From Acidobacteriota bacterium (GTDB lineage Bacteria; Acidobacteriota; Terriglobia; Terriglobales; Acidobacteriaceae), in NCBI GenBank assembly GCA_003225615.1, contig QIAS01000129.1:1-5068 (forward strand): a stretch of DNA of 5,068 nt, in the 5' to 3' direction. How positions within the stretch are numbered: position 1 is the stretch's first letter; the number at the start of each line of letters is the position of its first letter. Under the pieces are notes generated by a model. That model worked only from the letters and a program-made list of their open reading frames with translations. It was not told where the DNA came from and made no database searches. Positions 1-5,068 of the stretch are shown in pieces. The position numbers and the translations under genes are program-made.

Positions 1-773
1 TGACATTGCCCGCAAACATAAGAGCGCATCTCCTGGCGAGTGGCTTGCTTGTTGACGTTGTAATCTTTGGTTCCCTGCGAAGCTTTGAGCGCGCGCATGC
101 CTTCAATGAACGCCGGCCGGGTGATGCGCAATTGCATGCTGCCGGGATCGTGACAATCAATGCAGGCAACGGGATGCTTCACCAGCTTGCGAGCTTCCAT
201 GTAGGGCATGTGGTTGACGGCTTCAAATCCCTTGAAAATATCTCCGTCACCCAGTTTGTTGTAGGTGACCACCATGGAGGCGTGACAGTTCAGACACGTC
301 CCGGGTTGGGGAGCGGCTTGCTGGCGTCCGGTAAAAGTCTGGTCATCGAGCATGTACGCGTGGCCGCGCTTCTCGCGGTAATCCTTGGAGAAGGAGTATC
401 CGGCCCACATTTCTTTTAGCCGGGAATCTTGTTCCAGCTTGGAGCGCGAAACTACCGTGCGAGGATCGCCTTCCGTTGGGGAGTGGGGAAGCGCTTCGCT
501 GCCGCCGTAGCGGGTGCGCTGCATATCCACGGTGCGCAAGTACAAGTCGTACTGCAGAGGGAAATTCTTTCCCCAGATGGCCGGATCATCGATGGTGTCG
601 TTCAGTTCGACGACGCGATAAAACGGATTTTTGGCTTCCTGCTTATGCTCGAAAATATTAACCAACAGGGCCGTGATCGCGATCGCCGCAAGCGCTGCCA
701 GGGCGATGGTCGCGAACAGAAGCTTACGATAGCGGGACGCACCTTCAGGATGAAGATCAGAATTGCTCGCCAT
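1..773 (-). CDS. nrfA: Ammonia-forming cytochrome c nitrite reductase NrfA, N-terminal half (partial)
   Basis: Catalytic subunit of periplasmic respiratory nitrite ammonification: six-electron reduction of nitrite to ammonium with electrons from NrfH. The 257 complete residues visible are about half of a usual NrfA; the C-terminal half lies beyond base 1. An N-terminal hydrophobic stretch at about residues 18-40 is a signal or membrane anchor. A YGGSEA segment (about 89-94) and a WAGYSFSKDY...RGHAY block (about 123-140) are typical of NrfA. Three heme motifs are seen: CLNCH (160-164), CIDCH (204-208) and CGQCH (254-258, last codon cut by the window edge), the last in a YVCGQCH context like that of NrfA heme 3. 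The first motif ends in His where classical NrfA has Lys (CXXCK). Arg150, in a TGR segment before heme 1, is the best candidate for the catalytic Arg (inference). The ATG start overlaps the end of nrfH by 17 bases and has a GGAG upstream. Identification is firm; the His-type heme 1 assigns it to the CXXCH clades known from Campylobacter and others. Confidence 0.95.
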   Translation of the reverse strand, partial: MASNSDLHPEGASRYRKLLFATIALAALAAIAITALLVNIFEHKQEAKNPFYRVVELNDTIDDPAIWGKNFPLQYDLYLRTVDMQRTRYGGSEALPHSPTEGDPRTVVSRSKLEQDSRLKEMWAGYSFSKDYREKRGHAYMLDDQTFTGRQQAAPQPGTCLNCHASMVVTYNKLGDGDIFKGFEAVNHMPYMEARKLVKHPVACIDCHDPGSMQLRITRPAFIEGMRALKASQGTKDYNVNKQATRQEMRSYVCGQC

Positions 774-1266
774 TAGGGGTTTTCTCCGATGAGGTCTGGG
801 AACGATCGCTCATCACAAATCCCGCTGCCGAGTGCCCAACGTCAAAGTGGCAGCGGATACAGGTTATGGTCTTGGTATTATGAGGGCCGGCGATGGCCGT
901 GGTGATGGCGCGATGACAGTCTCTGCAGGTGGATTCAGCTACGCGGAAGTCGCGCTCGCGAATGATGATGTTGTCGGGAAATCTTCCCGAGGTGAATGCC
1001 AGAGAATGAAAGAACCCGTTTTCCATCTTGGTGGCATACTTCCCTGCAAAGGTGTGCGGCGTGTGGCAGTCATTGCAGACCGCCACCGTGTGATGTGCTG
1101 ACTTGACCCAACCGTCGTAATACTCCTGCATGACATGACAATTGCTGCAGGCCTGGGGATTGTTGGTCAAGTACGAGTAGCCCTTGGCATAAACAAACGT
1201 GTAGAGGCCAAGGCCGATAGCTGCTCCGACCAAAGCTCCGAGAACAATGATGGGAAGCGGCTTCAT
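757..1266 (-). CDS. nrfH: NrfH, membrane-anchored tetraheme cytochrome c quinol dehydrogenase
   Basis: NapC/NirT/NrfH family protein of 169 residues, the usual NrfH size. It oxidises menaquinol in the membrane and feeds electrons to NrfA, with which it forms a complex on the periplasmic face. One N-terminal membrane helix (about residues 5-26) is followed by four CXXCH motifs: CSNCH 40-44, CNDCH 64-68, CRDCH 114-118 and CIRCH 136-140. The first continues as CHVM, placing Met46 two residues after the heme-binding His. That matches the unusual Met ligand of heme 1 in Desulfovibrio NrfH. A KMENG segment (80-84) lies where the quinol-site region is expected (inference). The ATG at 1266 was chosen because it directly precedes the membrane helix and forms an ATGA overlap with the upstream stop. 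The frame is open up to 1347, but that would add a basic, non-signal-like leader. No strong Shine-Dalgarno was seen, which fits translational coupling. It overlaps nrfA by 17 bases. Confidence 0.95.
   Translation of the reverse strand: MKPLPIIVLGALVGAAIGLGLYTFVYAKGYSYLTNNPQACSNCHVMQEYYDGWVKSAHHTVAVCNDCHTPHTFAGKYATKMENGFFHSLAFTSGRFPDNIIIRERDFRVAESTCRDCHRAITTAIAGPHNTKTITCIRCHFDVGHSAAGFVMSDRSQTSSEKTPNGEQF
784..787 (-). promoter_or_regulatory. Ribosome binding site of nrfA inside nrfH
   Basis: On the minus strand GGAG lies 10 bases before the nrfA ATG (771-773), within the last codons of nrfH. It supports this start and translation of nrfA from the same message, alongside the overlapping stop of nrfH. 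Confidence 0.5.
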
Positions 1267-2189
1267 CCGCGGATGGCGCTCAATTCGCGCTTTCCAGCTT
1301 TTATCAGGCCGAGGGCCCAGGCGGCGGTGACGTACATCACGAAGCACTCCAGCGCGAAGGGAAGGAAGCCAAGATAGCCGGGAATGGGCATTTCAAAAAT
1401 CTTCCAGCCCTGGAACATGGGGAAAATGTAATGCCACTTTGCGGAGGCCCAATAATTCCAGAATTCCCATAGCCATCCGCATACCCAGCCGGAAACGAAG
1501 AGCGAGTAAAAGCGGCTGCGGCGTCCAGCGGCAAGATCGCCGAGGAGCGAGGGCAAATCCAGCCGATAGTTAATGGGATCGAGCAGAAACACGAAGCCGA
1601 TCCACACCAGCACAAACAGATAACGGGCCGTGGGCCGCGTCAACAGGAGCGGGGCGAGCAGGCAGAGCGCTCCGAAGATCACCATGCCCCACTCTGCGGG
1701 GCGCGAGAACCTTACTGGCCGTGCTGGTTTGAACCAGCCAAACGCTTCTACCAGATCGGCGGTCTCGAGAATGGCCGGCGTGATAGTGGCGAATGACCAG
1801 ACGTAACCTACCGCCGCCCAGGTCCAACTCATGGGCAGGCCCACGTACATCCAGTTCTGCAAGCGCAGGTTGTAGGCTTCGAAAATCAGCCAGAGCAGGA
1901 CTGAGAGTGCCGCCATTTGCGCCAGCCGCCGCGGCTCATCATGCAGGCGCGAGTGTCCGACCACCGCGAACACGGCCGCATCCAGCATCAGGAGATAAGC
2001 GGTCCACGCGACTGGAGTGAAGTAGGTGGCCAGGGGCTCAACTCCGCGAAGCATGAGCCACTCGGCCGTTACAAAGATGACGACTCCCACCCAGCCGTAT
2101 GATGGAAATGCACGCTGCTTGTGACGCAGAAACCCCACCACCAGCACTGCCACGCTGAGCGCCGTGATCGCAATGCCCAATCCTGTCAT
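1263..2189 (-). CDS. Unidentified multi-pass membrane protein, first gene before nrfHA
   Basis: A 308-residue integral membrane protein that I cannot assign to a named family. About nine hydrophobic segments are visible, at roughly residues 3-21, 33-48, 58-77, 88-107, 117-141, 166-184, 188-206, 228-248 and 272-296. It is very rich in Trp and aromatic residues. Conserved-looking polar or charged positions within membrane segments include E43, D70, E104, N107, E166, D204, E242, N245 and E281. The C-terminal part carries WEFWNYW (241-247) and a PIPGYLGFLPFALE stretch (268-281). The two halves share a spaced signature, suggesting internal duplication. No heme, Fe-S or nucleotide motif was seen, and it is not a recognisable NrfD. 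The start is well bounded: an in-frame TAA sits four codons upstream of the ATG, although no clear ribosome site precedes it. Its stop overlaps the nrfH start by 4 bases, so it is almost surely co-expressed with nrfHA. A role in quinone-linked electron transfer or assembly is possible but unproven. Confidence 0.88.
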   Translation of the reverse strand: MTGLGIAITALSVAVLVVGFLRHKQRAFPSYGWVGVVIFVTAEWLMLRGVEPLATYFTPVAWTAYLLMLDAAVFAVVGHSRLHDEPRRLAQMAALSVLLWLIFEAYNLRLQNWMYVGLPMSWTWAAVGYVWSFATITPAILETADLVEAFGWFKPARPVRFSRPAEWGMVIFGALCLLAPLLLTRPTARYLFVLVWIGFVFLLDPINYRLDLPSLLGDLAAGRRSRFYSLFVSGWVCGWLWEFWNYWASAKWHYIFPMFQGWKIFEMPIPGYLGFLPFALECFVMYVTAAWALGLIKAGKRELSAIRG

Positions 2190-2257
2190 GGTGGAATGTT
2201 AACTCAGAGACGAATCCGGCGGGCGGGACAGACGTGAAGGGTGCTACGCGCGATTAG

Positions 2258-2638
2258 CTACGCTACATCCTGCAGGTAACGATGTACAAGATCGCGGACC
2301 ATCGCGAGGAAGGTTTCGACCGGCTCGGTCTTACTCATGAAGCAATCCACACTGCCCAACGTTTCCGGGGCAGCGCCCGAGTAGAGCAGAATGGGAACAT
2401 GCGGCTGGATTTTCTTTAAGTCTACGGCAAGCTCCGTGCCGGTGATTCCTGCCAGGAGATGGTCAGAGATGACCAAAGAGACCGGAAACTTACGGAGCAG
2501 CGCGAGGGCTTCTAAAGCAGTTGCCGCGTTCAGAACGGAATAACCATTCTTCTCGAGCACAAATCGGCGGAGCAGGAGGTGTTTCTCGTTGTCCTCTATG
2601 CAAAGGATGGATGAGTTAGCGCCCTTGAGCGGATGCAT
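2258..2638 (-). CDS. Stand-alone response regulator receiver protein (CheY-like)
   Basis: A 126-residue protein made of one receiver (REC) domain and no output domain. The expected receiver residues are present: acidic pair E15-D16 after the first strand (ILCIEDNE), phosphoacceptor D59 (VISDH), switch residue S87 (LLYSGA) and invariant K103 (SKTEP). It should therefore accept phosphate from a histidine kinase and act through protein contacts, in the cytoplasm. No kinase gene is in the window. The ATG at 2638 has a good GAGGA ribosome site seven bases upstream. The frame stays open to 2788, but that extension is Ser/Pro/Arg-rich and unlike a receiver. It ends 68 bases before the membrane-protein gene on the same strand, so it could be the first gene of the nrfHA transcript or have its own terminator; no clear terminator is seen in the gap. 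Its true partner is unknown. Confidence 0.92.
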   Translation of the reverse strand: MHPLKGANSSILCIEDNEKHLLLRRFVLEKNGYSVLNAATALEALALLRKFPVSLVISDHLLAGITGTELAVDLKKIQPHVPILLYSGAAPETLGSVDCFMSKTEPVETFLAMVRDLVHRYLQDVA

Positions 2639-2644
2639 AGGACT

Positions 2645-2649
2645 TCCTC
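2645..2649 (-). promoter_or_regulatory. Ribosome binding site deciding the receiver-protein start
   Basis: GAGGA on the minus strand, seven bases before the ATG at 2636-2638. It favours this start over upstream in-frame ATGs as far as 2788. Confidence 0.6.
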
Positions 2650-2770
2650 GCCTCCACTTCCGTGATACGTGCCTGGGCCAAAGTGAGGCTATGGCCCTGC
2701 CATGAGTATCAGTCGTGGGCGAGCGAGATTGGCTCGGAGACAGCCGATAGGGATGGGATAACGGGCAGCG

Positions 2771-2787
2771 TGTCACAAACAGTGACA
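2771..2787. promoter_or_regulatory. Candidate operator: 17-bp inverted repeat
   Basis: TGTCAC-AAACA-GTGACA has perfect 6-base arms around a 5-base centre. A second inverted repeat, TGAC-AAAA-GTCA (2783-2794), overlaps its right arm. The arms recall the size and symmetry of CRP/FNR-family sites but match none of their consensus sequences exactly. It lies about 130 bases upstream of the receiver gene and about 200 bases upstream of the EAL-HDOD gene. The regulator is unknown. Confidence 0.4.
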
Positions 2788-2990
2788 AAAGTCAATACAG
2801 AATTCGGTGTAGCTGACTCTCAGTCCGACTACCGACCTTGAAGCGTGGAAAGTTTAAAAAGCTCATCATCGCCTGGTCGCGGGCGGACAGAGAAAAACAT
2901 TTGGCCGCAAGAACCGGATAGAGACCGCGCCAGTCTCAATAGTGTGCAATCCGCTTGCATGGATGTGGGGAAGGCAGTTCGGCACCCACG

Positions 2991-4331
2991 ATGAAGAAAT
3001 CGCTCGACTGGGCCTACGACATCGCAGGCACTACAGTTTTTTCTCCGCTTGCCGATGTTCATCAAGTGACCCAGAGGATCGCATCAAAACCACCCGCCAC
3101 CGCAGGCTTGATGGCGCCTGCGCCCGGGCTTCGGTTTGTGGCCCGGCAACCGATTTTCGACCGTTCGGAAAACGTGTTTGGATACGAGCTGCTTTTCCGT
3201 GACGGAGTGGAAAACTGTTTTCGTTCTTCCGACAGCGATGCCGCTTCCCGCAGCACCGTGGATAGTTCCCTGCTGATGGGGCTAGACCTGCTGTGCGAGG
3301 GGCGTCGCGCATTCGTCAATTGCACGCGAGACGTGCTGCTCAAGGACTACATCACGCTGCTCCCTTCGAGTCACACGATTGTGGAGGTGCTGGAAACGGT
3401 GCCGGTGGACGAAGCCGTTCTGGGCGCGTGCCAGCGGCTGAAGGAGGCCGGGTACCTGATCGCCCTGGACGATTTCATAGCGAACGACCCGCGGGATCGT
3501 TTGACGGAGATTGCCGACATCATCAAAGTCGACTTGCGGCGTACTACCCATCTGGAACGTGCAGCGTTAGTGAAGCGCTACGGGCCGTGGCGGCGGCGCA
3601 TGCTGGCAGAAAAAGTGGAGACGCGAGAGGAGTTCGTGGCGGCCCGGAGCCAGGGATTCCTTTATTTTCAGGGCTACTTTTTCCAACGGCCTGAGGTCAT
3701 GAGCACACATGAAATTCCCGCCAACCGCATCAATTACCTGCGTATGCTGCAAGCGGTGGCGCGTCCCGAGATGGATTTGCGGGAAATCGAGAAAATCATC
3801 AAGGGCGAAGCTTCCATCTGCTATCGTCTGCTGCGCTATCTGAATTCGGCTATCTTCAGCTTCAGCAGCGAAATCCATTCGGTGCGGCACGCGCTTTCGA
3901 TGATGGGCGAGCGCGAAATCCGGCGATGGGTGCGGCTGATTGCCACCCTGGGAGCGGCCCAACAGAAATCCACTGAACTGGTGCTCTCTGCACTGGTGCG
4001 CGCCCGTTTCTGTGAACTGCTCGGGCCCCGCGTACCGCATGGCGACTCTGATTTGTTTTTTCTCGGCCTGCTCTCGTTAATGGATGTGATTCTGGAGATC
4101 CCCATGAGCGCGCTGGTAGAGAAGCTGCCCTTGGATCGGGAGATCAAGTCCGTTCTGCTGGGGGGCGCTACCCAATTGCGGCCGATTTACCAGCTTATGA
4201 TGGCGTTAGAGTCCGGAGCGTGGGAGGAGTCGGCTCACCTGGCCAAGCAGCTTCATCTCAGCGAAAGCGCTGTGGCGGAACTGCACTGGCAGGCCATGCA
4301 GTGGGGTCACCAAGTGACCAGCGGCACTTGA
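2991..4331 (+). CDS. EAL-HDOD signalling protein (YuxH-like, cyclic-di-GMP related)
   Basis: A 446-residue cytoplasmic protein with an N-terminal EAL domain (about residues 48-238) and a C-terminal HDOD domain (about 245-446), the layout of the YuxH/CdgJ group. The EAL fold begins with RFVARQPIFDR and YELLFR, where E66 stands for the Glu of EAL. Other positions matching the catalytic set are N110, E132, D160-D161, K179, E207 and Q227 (in YFQGYFF). The motif is ELL rather than EAL, and the usual DDFG loop reads DDFIANDPRD, so phosphodiesterase activity is uncertain; it could bind c-di-GMP without cleaving it. The HDOD part shows LRYLNSA (281-287) and SMMGERE (303-309). HDOD domains lack the metal-binding HD residues of HD-GYP enzymes and are thought to act in protein contacts or signalling. 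I chose ATG 2991, the first ATG of the frame. TTG 2955 and ATG 3111 (just before the EAL domain) are alternatives, and none has a strong ribosome site. It is transcribed divergently from the receiver gene. Confidence 0.93.
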   Translation: MKKSLDWAYDIAGTTVFSPLADVHQVTQRIASKPPATAGLMAPAPGLRFVARQPIFDRSENVFGYELLFRDGVENCFRSSDSDAASRSTVDSSLLMGLDLLCEGRRAFVNCTRDVLLKDYITLLPSSHTIVEVLETVPVDEAVLGACQRLKEAGYLIALDDFIANDPRDRLTEIADIIKVDLRRTTHLERAALVKRYGPWRRRMLAEKVETREEFVAARSQGFLYFQGYFFQRPEVMSTHEIPANRINYLRMLQAVARPEMDLREIEKIIKGEASICYRLLRYLNSAIFSFSSEIHSVRHALSMMGEREIRRWVRLIATLGAAQQKSTELVLSALVRARFCELLGPRVPHGDSDLFFLGLLSLMDVILEIPMSALVEKLPLDREIKSVLLGGATQLRPIYQLMMALESGAWEESAHLAKQLHLSESAVAELHWQAMQWGHQVTSGT

Positions 4332-4679
4332 AAGGAGCGCACAGACTTGTCGTCTGATCGGCGGCCAGAGCCACAGCATGACTACAGTAACTCCTGTGAA
4401 AAATTACATCTACTTTGGGCTTGCGCAGAGCGGCGATTCGCGGTTAACATCATTACGTTCCCTAGCGGCCACGCTCCTGTGCTGGCCCTCTGCGCCCCAT
4501 AGCTCCAGGCGCCAAAGCGGATAAAGATCATTCACGAGTGAATTTTTTTCCAGCCGCATCGGGTTTTCGCGCAGGCTTTTGTGTGGGGTTGCGCATCCTC
4601 TGAGAACGGCCCAGTACAGGCAGCACAGAACGGACCCTTCGAAGTTGAAAACAGCAGAATCGAACAACGAGAAAAATTT
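4332..4679. other. Intergenic region with no convincing gene
   Basis: A 348-base spacer between two plus-strand genes. It contains a small CAGAC-TTGTC-GTCTG inverted repeat just after the EAL-HDOD stop (4342-4356, no T-tract) and a hairpin with T-run at 4530-4549. Two short overlapping antisense reading frames, plus 4378-4524 (48 aa) and minus 4410-4559 (49 aa), lack ribosome sites and recognisable features. A promoter and leader for the gene starting at 4680 are expected here, but no good -35/-10 pair was found. An unrecognised structured RNA cannot be excluded. Confidence 0.5.
4530..4549 (+). terminator. Weak hairpin with T-tract, possible terminator or operator
   Basis: ATTCAC-GA-GTGAAT is followed directly by a run of Ts (4543-4549). 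As RNA it gives a five-pair stem with a CGAG loop and a U-tract, in the right orientation to end transcripts from the EAL-HDOD gene about 200 bases upstream. The stem is short and A/U-rich, so termination would be weak; as DNA, the near-palindrome could instead bind a regulator. Confidence 0.3.
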
Positions 4680-5068
4680 ATGAATGTTGGACCGGGAAAT
4701 CCCTCTGGCGGTGGCGGTGGAGGGAGAAACAGACGGCGGCGCGGACGGCGCCCGCCCAATCAACATCGCGGTGGCCCCATGGGCCGCGATCGCCAGGGGC
4801 ACAGCGGCATCTATACCGCTCCCATGGATCACAGCTATCGCGCCGGACAGGGTGGCAGCAACGGCAGCAAAGGTTCGCGTGGACGTCCGGGATTCGCGCC
4901 ATCTTACAAGCCGGCCGATCCTGAGCCGCTGCCCGCCAACCACAATGGTGCACCCCGCATTTTTGCCTTCATCGACGATTTATTCTTTATGGCGAAAATC
5001 CAGGAAACGGCGCGCAAGCTCAATGTGAAGGTGGAGTTCATCAAAAGCGAGAAAGACTTGCTCGATCA
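4680..5068 (+). CDS. Gly/Arg-rich protein with receiver-like C-terminal domain (partial)
   Basis: An open frame from ATG 4680 runs off the window end: 129 complete codons, no stop. Residues 1 to about 91 are low complexity and probably disordered: six consecutive Gly (10-15), an Arg cluster RRRRGRR (18-24), then many Gly, Ser, Pro, Asn and His with further Arg. The segment is strongly basic, like RGG-type nucleic-acid-binding tails. From about residue 92 an ordered alpha/beta start appears: PRIFAFIDDLFF (strand ending in D99-D100), a helix with AKIQETARKL, then VKVEFIKS (second strand). This resembles the beginning of a receiver-like or Rossmann domain. Function is not known to me. The ATG has only a weak purine-rich upstream sequence (CGAGAAAAA). 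Internal ATGs at residues 34 and 48 are alternative starts that would remove the Gly/Arg cluster. The domain start in the same frame as the basic region supports real coding over the shadow frames on either strand. Confidence 0.75.
   Translation, partial: MNVGPGNPSGGGGGGRNRRRRGRRPPNQHRGGPMGRDRQGHSGIYTAPMDHSYRAGQGGSNGSKGSRGRPGFAPSYKPADPEPLPANHNGAPRIFAFIDDLFFMAKIQETARKLNVKVEFIKSEKDLLD

Larger units (their letters stand above)
2639..2990. other. Divergent intergenic region between receiver gene and EAL-HDOD gene
   Basis: About 350 bases between two divergently transcribed genes, expected to hold both promoters. Visible elements are the receiver ribosome site, a short inverted repeat ATGGC-CCT-GCCAT (2691-2703), the stronger inverted-repeat cluster at 2771-2794, and an A/T-rich patch around 2850-2860. 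No convincing sigma-70 -35/-10 pair with proper spacing was found for either gene, and no convincing coding sequence. The right end may be shorter or longer depending on the EAL start used. Confidence 0.6.

Noticed and set aside
6..776. Plus-strand open frames opposite nrfA
   Set aside because: They are antisense to a strongly supported heme protein and show no recognisable domain.
1267..1347. N-terminal extension of nrfH to an ATG at 1347
   Set aside because: It would overlap the membrane-protein gene by 85 bases and put a basic, non-hydrophobic leader before the membrane helix; the ATG at 1266 gives a standard NrfH and an ATGA junction.
2243..2263. Direct repeat GCTACGC near the receiver-gene stop
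   Set aside because: Only seven bases, two copies, overlapping the coding end; compatible with chance.
2691..2703. ATGGC-CCT-GCCAT inverted repeat as an operator
   Set aside because: Short arms in GC-rich DNA; too likely by chance without conservation data, though noted in the spacer description.
2639..2788. Extension of the receiver gene to an ATG at 2788
   Set aside because: The added residues are Ser/Pro/Arg-rich and unlike a receiver; a clear GAGGA ribosome site supports the start at 2638, and the extension would cover the candidate operator.
4342..4356. CAGAC-TTGTC-GTCTG hairpin just after the EAL-HDOD stop as a terminator
   Set aside because: Only five pairs and no following T-run; probably chance or at most a minor structure.
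4378..4524. Short plus-strand frame of 48 residues after the EAL-HDOD gene
   Set aside because: No ribosome site; the second half is Ser/Arg/Pro-rich and looks random; no family resemblance.
4410..4559. Short minus-strand frame of 49 residues with protein-like composition
   Set aside because: No ribosome site, no known family, and it overlaps another short frame on the opposite strand; evidence is insufficient for a gene.
4410..4943. Minus-strand 177-residue open frame across the spacer and the Gly/Arg-rich gene
   Set aside because: No recognisable domain and no ribosome site; the plus-strand frame from 4680 carries an ordered domain and explains the right half better.

Overview
The window comes from a bacterial chromosome of moderately high GC content. 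It holds three full-length genes and one 5'-truncated-by-window gene on the minus strand, and one full and one partial gene on the plus strand. No mobile element, CRISPR array, tRNA or rRNA was seen. The organism is most likely a soil-type Acidobacteriota or a similar deep-branching Gram-negative. This is inferred from a His-type NrfA with NrfH, a YuxH-like EAL-HDOD protein and a stand-alone receiver; no single marker proves it.

Left part, minus strand (2189 to 1): a tightly packed operon. It runs from an unidentified protein of about nine membrane segments (1263-2189), to nrfH (757-1266), to nrfA (1-773, C-terminal half outside the window). The first junction is a 4-base ATGA overlap and the second a 17-base overlap, so translation is probably coupled. 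NrfH is the membrane tetraheme quinol dehydrogenase. It passes electrons to NrfA, the pentaheme nitrite reductase that makes ammonium (respiratory DNRA). The first heme motif of this NrfA is CLNCH, not the textbook CXXCK. The unidentified membrane protein shows signs of internal duplication: the same spaced W, D, E, N and Y signature appears in both halves.

Middle: a stand-alone CheY-like receiver (2258-2638, minus) ends 68 bases before the membrane-protein gene. It is separated by about 350 bases from a plus-strand EAL-HDOD signalling protein (2991-4331). The divergent spacer contains a 17-base inverted repeat (2771-2787) overlapped by a second one, a plausible operator for a regulator. The EAL domain keeps most acidic and ligand residues, but its EAL motif and DDFG loop are altered.

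Right part: a 348-base spacer with a weak hairpin plus T-tract. It is followed by a plus-strand gene that runs off the window end (4680-5068). Its product begins with a long Gly/Arg-rich, probably disordered basic segment and then enters a Rossmann/receiver-like strand-helix-strand. Together the window combines anaerobic nitrite respiration with signalling proteins; a functional link between the two is only suggested by proximity.
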